Shown in pieces: positions 42,085 to 53,196 of a DNA stretch of 64,000 bases (position 1 is the first letter of the stretch; every line of letters begins with the position of its first letter). Both the position numbers and the translations under genes were made by a program. The notes beneath the pieces were generated by a model that saw nothing but the letters and a program-made list of their open reading frames with translations, was not told the origin of the DNA and did not search any database. Location: assembly GCF_905163445.1 (NCBI RefSeq), contig NC_053199.1:10186001-10250000 (forward strand). The letters run 5' to 3'. The DNA is from Pararge aegeria (lineage: Eukaryota; Arthropoda; Insecta; Lepidoptera; Nymphalidae).

Positions 42085-42465
42085 ATTCCAAGGATCTCCT
42101 GTTTTATTTTGTATTTTACTATAAGTCAGCCCTTGGCTGCAATCTCACCAGATAAGTGATAATGCATTCAACTTGAAATAAATGAATTTTGAATTATGAA
42201 TTTTTGAATTTTGAAAGATGGTAGCGGGCTAACCTGTTTGGGGAATGGCAGCTATATTAATAAATTAAAAAAAATGATAATCCCCTAATCGGTTTCCTCC
42301 CTCCCTGGGTAACTAGCTACGATCGAAGCCTCCCATCAAGTCAGTCCATGAGTAATTCAAAAATTACCACTTACCAAATTGCCTCTACTGGGGATCGAAC
42401 CCCGGACCTTCCACTTAAAAGACCACCAGCGAGCAACGCTGTGCCATGGAGGTCGTTAAGCGCCA
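42085..42465 (-). mobile_element. SINE family D copy, split by a LINE tail
   Basis: Inverted: tail 'agcccttggctgcaatctca' and 'agataagtgataatgcattc', then 42170-42212 is a foreign LINE tail ('aacttgaaataaatgaattt' plus ttgaatt repeats), then 'agatggtagcgggctaacct', 'taactagctacgatcgaagc', 'gggatcgaaccccggacctt' and 'cgagcaacgctgtgccatgg'. It shows the full SINE D with its tRNA-like head at the right. Confidence 0.8.
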
Positions 42466-42557
42466 AATTCCATCTTAATCTTCAGTTTAATGGTTAAACC
42501 TCACTTAGGTTGCAAACGAACAAACAGAAACACTTTTGCAAATAAGTACATAAAGTA

Positions 42558-42800
42558 ATTGGCGCAGTGGGCAGCGACCCTGCCTTCTGAGTCCAAGGCC
42601 GTGGGTTCGATTCCCACAACTGGAAAATGTTTGAACAAGAATGTTTTTCTGTGTCCGGATGTTTATATGTATATTGTAAGTATTTATGTAATAATTGTAT
42701 GAATAATAAGTTAATCAGTCAGTCAGTTGTCTTCGTACCCATACTACGCACTTATTTTAGGGACTAGAGGGCGATGTGTGAACTGTCGTTGTATATTTAT
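42558..42800 (+). mobile_element. SINE family B copy
   Basis: 'attggcgcagtgggcagcga', 'gtgggttcgattcccac', 'aagaatgtttttctgtgtcc', 'gggactagagggcgatgtg'. Moderately diverged. Confidence 0.9.
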
Positions 42801-43014
42801 TGCTATTTATTATTGAAAGTAGCGCCAGTAAAAATGATAAAAATCATGTTAAAAAACGTAACAAGAAATAAATATGTGAAAATAAAAAGAATACCAAATA
42901 AGATATGGATCGTTTGTGAGAAAGAGAATATGTAGGATGACTTGATGGCTGATCTGAGAAGTGAAAAGAAGGTAGAAGATGTCAAGTCAACTTCACATAG
43001 TGTAAGAGGAATTA

Positions 43015-43220
43015 TCTCCTAACGTAGAGAGAGGTGCAGGTTTAACGTCAGGATGCCACAGTAGCATGCGAAAGCGATCCTGTGGTGTCCTGGTATGGCG
43101 TAGACGGTTCCGCTGGGTTTTAATGGGTATTCTGACCCCGTGTCTGCGAGTCCTACATACCCCTCCGGAAACAGGTTAGATCTTACCTGTCTCCGGGGGG
43201 GATGCTCAATGCAAAAAAAA
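43015..43220 (+). mobile_element. LINE 3' tail with poly-A
   Basis: 'atgccacagtagcatgcgaa', 'tggcgtagacggttccgctg', 'ttttaatgggtattctgacc', 'tgcgagtcctacatacccct', 'ctgtctccgggggggatgct' then a run of A. A GC-rich 3' untranslated region with a poly-A tail is typical of Jockey/R1-type LINEs. Confidence 0.7.
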
Positions 43221-45075
43221 AAGTATAAGAGGAATTATAGGTTTTTTATTAATTAAAAACAAGGATAGTTCTTGCTTGAGATTATAGATTGTGTTGTTAT
43301 AAAAGTTTTGTACGCGAGGAACATTGTCTACTGTACTAAAAATATTTTCCAGGATGGAAAGCAGCTTACGGTTCGAACATGCTGTTCATACACAAAATAC
43401 CACAGCCCTACTTTACCTCTACAAAATTTAATCTTGATTTTCACAAAACCAATAAGACGATACGAGACTTTCCTTACGAAATTTTCAATAAACTGGTGAG
43501 TGCGTCTATATGAGATTGAAAGAACTTAAACTATTAATCTATAATAAAGTTCTACACCACAAAAAAGTTACAAAATGTTGTTATTGACCATCTGACTAAA
43601 CTATGGTTTATTCTAAACGATTCAACTGAATTGAATCCACAGGAAAAAAAATGTCAAACTTATCGGTATAAATTTTTTCATACATTTTTACATAGATAGC
43701 AGCTTATTTAATAATAAAAAGTTGAGGATAAATTAAAAATATTACTTGTAGACTGAATATTTTGGTTTTTGCTATTAATACTAATTTATACTCCTATTTC
43801 CTCCTAGTGTAGGTAAAAATGCTTTAATAAAAGTATAAAATTTTATTAATAATGAAACCGACAATACAGTACAAAAAAAACCAAATTGCAACGTTGCATA
43901 CTGAAATGGAATCCGGTCATATTGTCAGCTTCTTGAGCGTTTAAACTCTATGAGGATGTATTACACAGTTTTAAAATGTTTAAATAATTTAAGTATGAAA
44001 ACCGTGGTTATAGTAATTTTACGTTATAAGTTTAGTTTGCTTAATTAATTAGTTCTCAGAACCGCATCAAACAACTTTACTTAACTAAGTGAGTCGCGTG
44101 CTCTATCGCCATCAACAATCAGCTCAAATGTTGTCTCTATTATAAAATTCTATATCAAAAAATCTTAAAAAAAGATGCTTTAAAATGTTTTTCTTCGATG
44201 TCCGGTCTGTGACAGCAAGAGAAGATTATTATCTATAATGTAATATTACATTTTGATGCAAGAGCGGAAAGTATATAATTTAATAAGCATGCGGAAAATT
44301 ATAGTTCCGCACGTGAAACGAACGACGTTTTTAATATATTTGCGGACAAATGCATTTCAATAATACAATAATGCTTTTACTTGGCGGTTTTGCATACCAA
44401 CTGTCCATTTTAAGGAAACTGCTTCGGAGAGTTATCAAAATTGGATAATATGCAGGTTTAATCTGTGTTTATATCCATCAAAGTGCATATAAAACTTTGA
44501 CAGATATATTTTCATAGTTTCAATGCTCTGGCTAGCTAGCCTCCAGACAAAGATTGTCGCGTAGAAACTAATTAGGCGTACCAATAGGTTGAATATATCT
44601 TTGCAATATATCTTTGCAAGTTGCATCATCATTGTCATATCATCTGATATTGCATATCATCTGATGATGAGAAATAATAATGAAATCATCCAGAAGGCAT
44701 CTCGCCGCCTTAAATTTACATTTAAATACACCTATTATAATTTAAAGTTTAAAAGTTACTCTAACACGATCTATTTTAGGTTGAAAAGACAAAGTTCAAA
44801 ACAGAAAGGAATATAGAACTCATTTATCTAAATATCAAGTAAAATTTCAGTTTCAGCCTGCAAAAGGTCAAAGTGGTTTCCCGAACTCCAATATTAATTG
44901 ATATTGTGTGTAATTTTGCTTAGGTTAAATATTAAAGGTTTATTTATCAGCATAACTTAACTAACTCACGAATAAAAAAGTTTATACGAGCATCGCTGAA
45001 TTTCAATTAAAATTTCCATTTTATAATATACTATTGTCGTATTTCTGAGGGTAATTTCGAAATAATCGTACAAAC
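43221..45075. other. No supported gene
   Basis: 1.85 kb of AT-rich sequence. Short direct duplications occur at 44591-44617 (aatatatctttgc twice) and 44637-44664 (atatcatctgat twice). Frames at 43272-43499 and 44435-44816 have no recognisable content. Confidence 0.4.
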
Positions 45076-45077
45076 TA

Positions 45078-45172
45078 GAATTATTATTTATTTTTTCATC
45101 TAAGAAATTCTGTACGTATGTGTAAGTTCCTGTACAGAATTTCTTGGATAAAATAATATAAAAATAATAATT
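45078..45172. repeat. Imperfect long inverted repeat
   Basis: Core arms aagaaattctgtac (45102-45115) and gtacagaatttctt (45132-45145) are perfect. The flanks (attattatttattttttcat against aaataatataaaaataataa) extend the pairing imperfectly to about 40 bases each side. No coding capacity; MITE-like. Confidence 0.65.
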
Positions 45173-45377
45173 TATGTAATCTTATGCATACATAACAAAA
45201 TTTATTACTGTAAATTTCATAATACAATGTTCTTAAAGGCTTAAGCATCTATTAAAATATACAACATAAGTACGTAAATGTAACCACTCCTTTTAGGTAA
45301 ATTGCAAAATATTTTTTATTATGGATTTAACAGCGTAAATAGTTAACTGTGAAAATTAACTTTATGTCTTCATTTAA

Positions 45378-45520
45378 CCGTTTAGTATCCCACAGCTGGG
45401 CATATGTATCCTCTCTCAATGGAGAGAGGATACAGATTAGATTGATCCTTTAACGCCATATCACTTGGCTTTATAGCACAAATTCACCACGCTGCGCCAA
45501 TGCGGGTTGGCGGGCTTAAG
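45378..45520 (-). mobile_element. Degraded SINE/LINE piece with hairpin
   Basis: 'attcaccacgctgcgccaat' and 'gcgggttggcgggcttaag' correspond to the 'ccaccacgctggcc...gattggtggac' block of family A. A perfect 12-bp hairpin (gtatcctctctc 45406-45417 with 45422-45433) precedes it. Confidence 0.45.
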
Positions 45521-46547
45521 CGCTTATTATTTCATGTTATTGATAATTTCCAGGACAGACAACTAAACGTGTTCTGCAAGGCACAGAGGCAGACTATGCA
45601 AATTTAATTCCAACCTTGTATCTAGTTCCTACTGAGTATTGTGTTTACAGAAAAAAATCAATATTTTGCACCGAAACCAGTGCCACATCATCCTTAGTTA
45701 AACATTCTAACCATTTGACCAACGCAGTAGTTATTCCGAGTACTAATGTATAGATCCTTTATTAATTACTGCACGCAACAGTGAATTTATTGAAATGAAA
45801 CTGAAATAGAAATGCGCCGCTACAAACTCGTAACATCCTTTTTCCACTCTTTTTATAATGACTGGGATTTTCTGAAAATTCACTTAGGTATGCGCGACGT
45901 GCTAAAATGAGAATTATTTCCACCCAGCACTGTCGCTTAATCCGACGAGACGTAGAAAAAAGAAAAAGTACGAATAAATAATGTTGGTAACTTTATTATG
46001 TTCTAAATGAGCGAAGTTTGTTTTTTTATTTTATTTAATACATCTTATTTCGACGTCCTTTGACATGTAAGTATTTTGGAGGCTGAGTTGGTAACTCTAT
46101 TAGCATCTCTGAATACGTATATAATTTGTTTTTGGGTTCCGCTTCCTCAAAATAATAAATCGGGACACTTATCACCCAACCTATTGGGTATTTCCCGGCT
46201 TTGATACAATCTTAAAATTAGGGATATATAAAGAAAACCAAGTAGGTACCTTAAGGAGGTAACCATATCATATTTAATATGGAACTATAAAATAGAGTCA
46301 TACTTGCATTCTACGTGAATGAAAAGGACTTTAAAAATATAGTATAAACAATGCATTCTTTAGAGTTTTGTCTCTGAATTTTGCAAACAAAGTAAAACAG
46401 TAATCCAACAAGGTAAAGCAACAATATTTAAACAGATTGTAAGAAATCAGGGTATAATTTATAAACAAAGTAAGTTACATCTTTTCAAACTAGATGCATC
46501 AATTGTTATAAAGTCAGCAACATCATCACATGACATATCAACCGATA
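45521..46547. other. No recognisable feature
   Basis: About 1 kb of AT-rich sequence without a supported frame or repeat. Confidence 0.4.
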
Positions 46548-46722
46548 GACGGCCACTACTGGACATAGGTCTTTTGTAGGGAGTTCCAAATTCCACGGTT
46601 ATGTCCCGCTTGGATCCAGCGGCTACCAGTGCGGGGCTGCCATTCCAGGACCTTGGGACCCCAACGTCCATCCTTTCTCCGAACTGTGTGCCCGTCCCAC
46701 TGCCACTTTAGCTTCACGACAC
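46548..46722 (-). mobile_element. RTE-like LINE reverse-transcriptase C-terminus
   Basis: On the minus strand: L-K-W-Q-W-D-G-H-T-V-R, R-K-D-G-R-W-G-P-K-V-L-E-W, followed by the remains of the 'W...LQKTYVQQW' end at the left. A deletion removes the 'RWTDDI' part. The 70-codon frame through here in another register is a shadow. Confidence 0.8.
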
Positions 46723-47161
46723 GTTTAAAAGTAATACGTCATAACTATACCCAAAGCAATAATTTTAAGGAAACGTTACGTACTAACAAAAAATTAAAGG
46801 AAACCCTTTAAGCTATTGTTAGTATTACTTTTATCTTATCATTTTTAATCAAGTACGGAATAATCCTATGTACGGAATCCTCAAAATGCGAGTCTGACAC
46901 GCCCTTAGTCGATTCGTGATTGAATTTTTCCCTTACTCAGTCACCCATTGAACTTTACGAAATTCTTTATAAATAAATAAACCCAGCGCAGAATTTTATT
47001 TTCGTTTAAAAAAGAATACAGTAACAACATCAAATTTGCTTGAGTATCAAAATGTCAAACTTATTTGTAAATGATGATTCACACCTTTTCACGCAGACAG
47101 AAGAAATGTATAAAATGCGGATATTTTATTTATATGTTCTTATTGTATCATGCATGCATCA

Positions 47162-47472
47162 TGGCAGCGTTGATAGCCCAGTGGGTAGAAGCTCGACTTC
47201 CCTTTCCGGAGGCCGAGTTTGAATCCCAGCACGCACGTTTTCTACGTTATATGCGTTTTAATTAATTCAAATATCACTCGCTTCAACTGTAAAGGAAAAC
47301 ATCGTTAGGAAACCTGCATACCTGAGAGTTCTCGATGATGTTCTCAAAGGTGTGCGGAGTCCACCAATCCGCACTAGGCCAGCGTGGTGGACTATGGACT
47401 TAACCCCTCATTGTGGGAGGAGACCCGTGCCAGGCCGGTAATTGGATGATATTATGATGATGATGATGATTG
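47162..47472 (+). mobile_element. SINE family A copy, full length
   Basis: 'gcgttgatagcccagtgggt' (A-box side), 'ggccgagtttgaatcccagc', 'gttatatgcgttttaattaa', 'ggaaaacatcgttaggaaac', 'gagtccaccaatccgcacta', 'ccggtaattggatgatatta' and (atg)n. This is the best plus-strand reference for family A. Confidence 0.92.
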
Positions 47473-47563
47473 AATCATGATATAGCAAATCCTTAAATTA
47501 ACCTTTAAAATACATTTGTTTTATATATGCATCTGTTCCATGAGCATTAAGGAGTATGGCAGT

Positions 47564-47706
47564 CAGTGGCGTGCACTTCATACATGCACAAAAGCAATGC
47601 ATACCCTAACATTTTTGTATAACTCATAAAGGGGAAGGATTTTTCAATTTTATGCCATCTTCCTTCTTTACGCATACCCTGGTCAAAAACCCTGTGCACG
47701 CCACTT
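47564..47706. mobile_element. hAT-like MITE with 8-bp target duplication
   Basis: The 143-bp element starts CAGTGGCGTGCAC and ends GTGCACGCCACT(T). It is flanked by atggcagt at 47556-47563 and 47707-47714. Inner sequence ('atgcacaaaagcaatgcata', 'tacgcataccctgg') matches the 115-bp copy at 6746-6860, which has a different 8-bp duplication, proving independent insertion. Confidence 0.88.
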
Positions 47707-47754
47707 ATGGCAGTTATATTAAAGCCCCAACCCCTAACATTAGTGTAACATGTT

Positions 47755-47935
47755 AAATGTGTGAACGCTTCATAAGTGCCTGTGATAAGGTCTTCAAGAA
47801 TAAAACATTTTTGAATTTGAAATTAAAAATATTTTATTCTTGTAGATATTATGTACATAAAACCTTTTTAATTTCAAATTCAAAAATGTTTTATTCAATA
47901 TTTTGAATTTTGAATTTGAATTTACCTTTCACCAA
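47755..47935. mobile_element. Two opposed LINE tails
   Basis: 'cgcttcataagtgcctgtga', 'taaggtcttcaagaataaaa' (plus) ends in 'tttttgaatttgaaatt' and is followed at once by inverted tails ('aatattttattcttgtagat', 'caaattcaaaaatgttttat'). Confidence 0.65.
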
Positions 47936-49230
47936 TCGATATTCACTAGACAACTCATATATAGAACTGGTCTATGGTTCTTTTTATTTGTATTATCACA
48001 CTTTTCATCTTTCGCATGGAATTAAGGTTATTAAAAAAACAATTTTTTTTTAATCTGCCAGTTTATGGTTCAAAATCGGTGTCGTAACTTTAGACAGCGC
48101 CTAACATCGTTAGAAATCATATAAGTGTTCGTGTAATGTTTTTTTCCCCTAGGAATGACATAAATCATTAGGCTGATTAAGGCGATTCCTAGGTATAATG
48201 AAAACGGGCACAAATCACTTAGCGGCTTTTTTTTTCGGTAGGGCAGTAACTAGCCACGACCGAATCTTCCAGCCGTACGGCTCTCTGGAAGTTTTATTTT
48301 TACAAAATTCTGAAATAGAGATGTTATTTGTTAAATTTATTTGCACCCAAATGACACCATTACAAATTGAGGGTAGATTAAATCCCTTTATACTCGCAAA
48401 CCGTGGTTTGCGATGAGATAATTAAGCTGACAAACGACCCAAGATGAGCATCTCTCGCTTATTACTATAATAAAGCAAAGCTAAAACATCTCAGGTAAAC
48501 TAACGGTCTTATAAATGACAATTGCGTTCGCACTGTTATTCTGAGGAAGTGAATGCAAAGTAACTACTATTGTACCTACTGAAACTTTCCAGACAATTTC
48601 TTATTAACTTTCCATCTTAGATAATAAGTGTGAATCAAATCTTTCAACTGAATGTTACACCGAAACGATTGAAGTGAAATTTAGATTGATCTTTAACGCC
48701 ATATCACTTGCCGACTCGTCTCTACCTGACATATCCCACTTCTGACACCATATGTTGTAAAACCGTGAAGCTCCTACACTGTTTTATTTATTCTAGTGGG
48801 ATTTATTAATATACCAGGACTAACAATATAATTAGGGTAGGGTTTATTAAAATAATGAGCATAGACAAAATAAAATATTTTAAGTCACCAAGGCTCAAAA
48901 TATTTGTCTATGCCACAATTACGCTTTGAGTCAAGCGTATTATATACAACCCAACTGGGAAAGGATCCGAAGTCTGTCAACAGGCTTAAAACCCATCCGT
49001 CCTACAGAAATCGTGCATCAATTACGTAAGATTTAAACTTTATCGTTCTGTGGCCTATAAACTATAACTATGCGTTTAATCACGCCAAGTCGTATTCTGT
49101 AGTCGTTTAAAATGAGGACAAACCAAAAAACACATTTTCCCATTTATAATATTAGTAAGGAGTATTAGATACAGTATACGCGGGAAAGCAGCCAGTAAAA
49201 ATGGTTAAGATAAAAAGAAACTTAATTTAA
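47936..49230. other. No gene; one SINE D scrap
   Basis: At 48205-48290 'aatcacttagcggctttttt' and 'gggcagtaactagccacgac' are a SINE D inner piece. The 72-codon frame over it is not a gene. The rest is unrecognised. Confidence 0.4.
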
Positions 49231-50127
49231 TCCGAGCCGAGAATTGAACCTCAGATTTCCAATGCAAGGGAGTGAGTGCACACAACTCTGAGAGGTCAAT
49301 CGATTCCTATCATCTAATGGTAGGTTCAGTAAAGTAGTCAAGAAGGCGTGGTCCTAACGCTTGAGAAGCTTCACAAGAAGCGGATTTAAATTTAAAATCG
49401 CGGTACTCCTCTAAATCACGACCCTGCATTTACATTTTAAGAGGGAAGCATCTAGTTTGAGCTTTTTTTTTTGCTTCCTGCTTTCTATTGCGCAATGTTG
49501 CTAATTAAACTAAAAGGGCAAAAAAGTGGCTTACAAGAGACCGAGACGTCTGGGAAGGAAATGTTAAGAAAAATATACTTTTGCCATCATGTTGAAAAGT
49601 AAGATAGTTTTTGTTCTTTTGATAGTTCAATCCGGTATTCTTAGAATACGCTCTTGTTTCAAACAGTGGTATTTTCCGTATACTTTGAAGTAACAATAGT
49701 AAGATTTGTATTTTCTTTCATTACTATTATATCAATAGCACTGCTTAATAAAGATTTTGAAATTGGCTTTACTGTGACTTTGTTAATTTATTTCGTGAAC
49801 CAAACAATAAACTAATGAGCTGGCAAAATAATTGCCAGCAACTTCCATGTCGTAAAAGTAATTAAGCTGATTATACTTAAGTATTACTTAGTATACTGCA
49901 TTATAAAATCTCAAACAACATTTGTATTCCTAATGGTCTTATATAAAAAAAAGTTGAAAAAAAGCTAGTTGAAGTAATTTTTAATTTTATTTTTTAAACA
50001 TACTTTTCACTGTAACACTAAAAAGTTATGATAAGATTTTTAGTAAGACAGAAAAAAACGGTTTCATACTCGTGTACCAAAGGTTCGGTACTCCAAAAAA
50101 AAAAAAAATATAATAGAAGTAGTAGAA
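49231..50127. other. No gene; degraded tRNA-like piece
   Basis: 'gagaattgaacctcagattt' at 49241-49260 looks like an inverted SINE head. The rest, including the 63-codon minus frame at 49505-49696, shows nothing recognisable. Confidence 0.35.
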
Positions 50128-50311
50128 AAGTGGCCTTTGGAGTAGAGACTTTGGGACCGTGGGGTCCGGAGGCAAGAGCTCTTTTCAAAGAATTATCGAA
50201 AAGGGTTATCGAGTCTACCGGTGATCCTAGAGCGGGCAGTTACCTTGGCCAACGAATTAGTTTGGCCATCCAAAGGGGCAATGCTGCCAGCATCTTAGGA
50301 ACTGTGCCTCG
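50128..50311 (+). mobile_element. LINE reverse-transcriptase C-terminus
   Basis: Reads G-V-E-T-L-G-P-W-G, then F-K-E-L-S-K-R, G-D-P-R-A-G-S-Y-L-G-Q-R, A-I-Q-R-G-N-A-A-S-I-L-G-T-V-P. This 'VETLGPW...AIQRGNAASILGT' end is a hallmark of a lepidopteran non-LTR reverse transcriptase. The frame stays open for 119 codons (50028-50387) because of chance extension at both ends. Confidence 0.85.
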
Positions 50312-51560
50312 CTGCGGTGGTTTCGAGGACGTTTTAGGATATGAAAATATTTTAGGACGTTATACGAATGATAATAAAATTTTATAAAATATCTGGCATA
50401 CACAGGATTTTTAGTTACAGTCATCAAAAGTTTAATTATTAACCCTTTTTACAAAAATATTGTACCACTTATTTTGTAACTACAATTATTGGGACTGAAC
50501 ATTACTACTCATCATTGTTACTAACGTGAATAATATTTCCATAACATTCTCAAATAAATAATATATAATATCAAAGAACAAACATGTCACATCATTATAA
50601 AATATTGCTCAGTATTTTATAACGGCACGACACGCGGAACAAGAGTGCAGGGTTATTTAAAACATTCCTGGAACTTGTATGAGAGCCAACTGAAACATCT
50701 GGTTCAATTTTCTCGTCAGTATTTTATTGTATGTCAAAAGTAAGGAATGTAGTGGGTGTCCCTCTGTGGTATTATCTAAGCGTACATCCTTTTTAGACTG
50801 CGTCAGCGTTGAGAGCGATACAACGCTAACTTATATATTATTTGTCTACTATTACAGTACAATCATATTATTTCCAATATTACTATCAAAGTTAAAAGGG
50901 ACTCGGTGATTGTGCTGTAAAACTTCATTATCATGTTCAGTCCTTTATACAACAGAACAGCAGTGAGTGTTGGCATCTTTTTGGAAATATTAGCTCCTCT
51001 TCTTGCAGGAAACGTTTTTATACAAAGCGTCTCGGTGGTGTATTTGTTTCCTCCCATGCATAACTTGAGCAACAAATACTTGATGATTTCTGCGAACAAT
51101 GCCCAAACAACGTGCATACAACATGTGTATTTTATCATGTAAATTCTTAGAATTAACATAACAAAAGTATCTTCTTGTTTGTCAAAAGTAAGGAATCTAG
51201 TGGGTATTACGTGTATTTTATTTAAGAATATTCTTGTTTACAAATATATATGAATTAATAGACACAAAATCTGGTAAATGAACCGCTAACACCAAAAATT
51301 TTTCATCGGCGAACTCAATGACGAACGCTGCATTATATAATAACACTGCAGTTCAGTACAACATTATGAACGTGTCGCCCTACATTCTCGTACTTATTTG
51401 TACTTTAAGTGAAACAATTTAATATAGTGAACTGCAAAAGAGGTATGCAATATCTCTTGTGATCAACGAACCCTAGTATTCTAGGTTCGTTACCGTAGCA
51501 AGTAACGAAATAAGAATACCAGAGAAGACAAAAGTTTTTGATATTCTGATTTTAATTTGT
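50312..51560. other. No gene; 26-base direct duplication
   Basis: tgtcaaaagtaaggaatgta plus six bases at 50732-50757 recurs with one mismatch at 51180-51205. Open frames at 50863-51159 on both strands are unrecognised. Confidence 0.4.
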
Positions 51561-51567
51561 TGTTATC

Positions 51568-51795
51568 CTTAATATTTATAATTAAAGATAGCTTTGTCTG
51601 GTGTGAGGCTTTGACTTTGCTTAGTTACCACCTTATCCACAAAGACGTGCCGCTACCCTTAATATTTATAATAATTTCAGGAGTTTCGTCTGGTAAGACT
51701 CTTTGGCCTTGGCTAGTTGCCACCGACAAAGGCCGGCCTTCAAGTGATTTAGCGTTCCGTCTAGAAACTGATTTTGGAGAATGTGCTTAATAACT
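51568..51795 (+). mobile_element. SINE family D fragment with internal duplication
   Basis: 'tggctagttgccaccgacaa', 'ttcaagtgatttagcgttcc' and 'gtctagaaactgattttgg' are SINE D. An earlier, shorter piece ('gcttagttaccaccttatcc', 'acaaagacgtgccgctaccc') precedes it, and 'cttaatatttataat' appears before each. Confidence 0.65.
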
Positions 51796-52095
51796 CCGTA
51801 CTTGGTCGGTCGGAACCTTCCGTTGTACGTAGTGGCACTGGTACGGCTCCCCGGTGGGTCACTCCAGCCAGCCGAGCTCACTCCAGAAGCTTATCAGGCC
51901 GCCCAGGTGGCCAAGTGCTTCAGGGAGTGATGCTGGGGAGCCAAGGTATGCTGCGCGATGCTCTGCTACTCCTCTACATCGGAGCAATTCGTGAGTCGGT
52001 GTTTCATCTGCCCCCACGCATGCTCTGCTGTGTAGACTGTCGGTTATACCTAAAATGAAAAGGTGTTTGTTTAGTTGGCAATGCCCTGTTATCAT
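51796..52095 (-). mobile_element. Jockey/R1-type LINE reverse-transcriptase C-terminal region
   Basis: The minus strand from about 52070 reads L-G-I-T-D-S, A-D-E-T-P-T-H-E-L-L-R-C-R-G-V-A-E-H-R, then A-L-G-H-L-G-G-L-I-S-F-W-S-E-L-G-W-L-E. The 'C..C...DET..H.L..C' zinc-knuckle-like region followed by 'SFWxELGW' is typical of the C-terminus of these LINEs. The region is GC-rich against its surroundings, so it is relatively young. Confidence 0.8.
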
Positions 52096-52159
52096 GCTTA
52101 CTACCGTCCTTAGTTCGTTCCAACTTAGTAACTCGTACTTAGTTACTTACTTACTTAGC

Positions 52160-52260
52160 TATACCCTTAGGTTAGCCCGCTACCATCTGAAACTACTTCA
52201 TCACTTACCAGGTTAGATTGAAACCAAGTGCTAACTTGTAGTGGGATAAAATAAAGCTAG
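52160..52260 (+). mobile_element. SINE family D tail fragment
   Basis: 'cttaggttagcccgctacca', 'ttcatcacttaccaggttag' and 'gtgctaacttgtagtgggat'. Confidence 0.7.
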
Positions 52261-52314
52261 TAGTTGAGTTAATCGTGAAAATACACAAATATTGCTCATA
52301 GCGTCGTGACGCTA

Positions 52315-52394
52315 CGTCTAACGTCGGTTTCGTCAAACGTCGGTTTCGTCTAACGTCGGTTTCGTCTAACTTCGGTTTCGTCTAACGTCGGTTT
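52315..52394. repeat. 16-bp minisatellite, 5 copies
   Basis: Unit cgtctaacgtcggttt starts at 52315, 52331, 52347, 52363 and 52379, with one or two changes in copies 2 and 4. CpG-rich in an AT-rich region. Confidence 0.95.
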
Positions 52395-52457
52395 CTACGC
52401 ACCGTAGTACGATATCGCGTACCGAGTAGAGGTATTGGTTTAATAGTTAGACCTCCG

Positions 52458-52700
52458 ATTAGCGTAGTGAGCAGCAACCCTGCTTTCTGAGTTCAAGGCT
52501 GTGGGTTCGATTTCCACGACTGGAAAATGTTTGTTTTATGAACAGTAATGTTTGTCAGTGTCGGGATGTGTATCTGTATATAATAAATATATATATTTTA
52601 CTTTAATATTTTCATCAGACATCTTAGTACCCACAACACAAGTTGCTAAGCTTACTTTGAGGCTAGATGGCGATGTGTGTTTAGCGTATTATATTTATTT
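52458..52700 (+). mobile_element. SINE family B copy
   Basis: 'gattagcgtagtgagcagca', 'ctgtgggttcgatttccacg', 'gtcagtgtcgggatgtgtat', 'ttgaggctagatggcgatgt'. Older and more diverged than the copy at 17790. Confidence 0.88.
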
Positions 52701-52719
52701 ATCTGTATAACTGCCATAT

Positions 52720-52810
52720 CCGTAACAGGTAAGCCCGTTATCTCAGACTCCATCATGCACTTACGAGCACGTGAGATTTCAGTCAAGGGCTAGCTTGTAC
52801 AGTTACAGTT
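52720..52810 (+). mobile_element. SINE family D tail fragment
   Basis: 'aacaggtaagcccgttatct' and 'cagtcaagggctagcttgta'. Confidence 0.65.
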
Positions 52811-52880
52811 ATAAATACTAAACAATTACATTACTAAGTATATACCTACGATAAATTCAGTATCGCTAAGCCTTAAATGA

Positions 52881-52881
<1 letters not shown>

Positions 52882-52921
<40 letters not shown>
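52882..52921. repeat. (AT)n microsatellite
   Basis: About 20 uninterrupted AT units. Confidence 0.97.
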
Positions 52922-52922
<1 letters not shown>

Positions 52923-53014
52923 CATGTGACTGTCAATTAATTATAGACAAATAATTTGCAATAAAATAAAATCGTGACTATAATTAAAGATCTAAGTTAT
53001 CCTATCTCTTAAGT

Positions 53015-53128
53015 TGGACCAGACTGCTCACGGTGTGCCAATTTAATTTAAAATCGGTTAAGTAGTTTAGGAGTCCATCGCGGACAAACATCGTGACAGG
53101 AGATTTATATATATTAAGAAGAGAAGAT
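53015..53128 (+). mobile_element. Non-coding retroposon tail
   Basis: 'gaccagactgctcacggtgt', 'aaaatcggttaagtagttta' and 'gacaggagatttatatatat'. Same 3' end class as at 12795 and 30645. Confidence 0.55.
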
Positions 53129-53196
53129 AACATATAAATAATGTATATGCTGGGGACGTGCCATCTTTGTGTCTATCAAAAATATTCTTTAAACTG

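Noticed and set aside
50028..50387. 119-codon plus-strand frame as a host gene
   Set aside because: The central part is a non-LTR reverse-transcriptase C-terminus; the flanks have no support.
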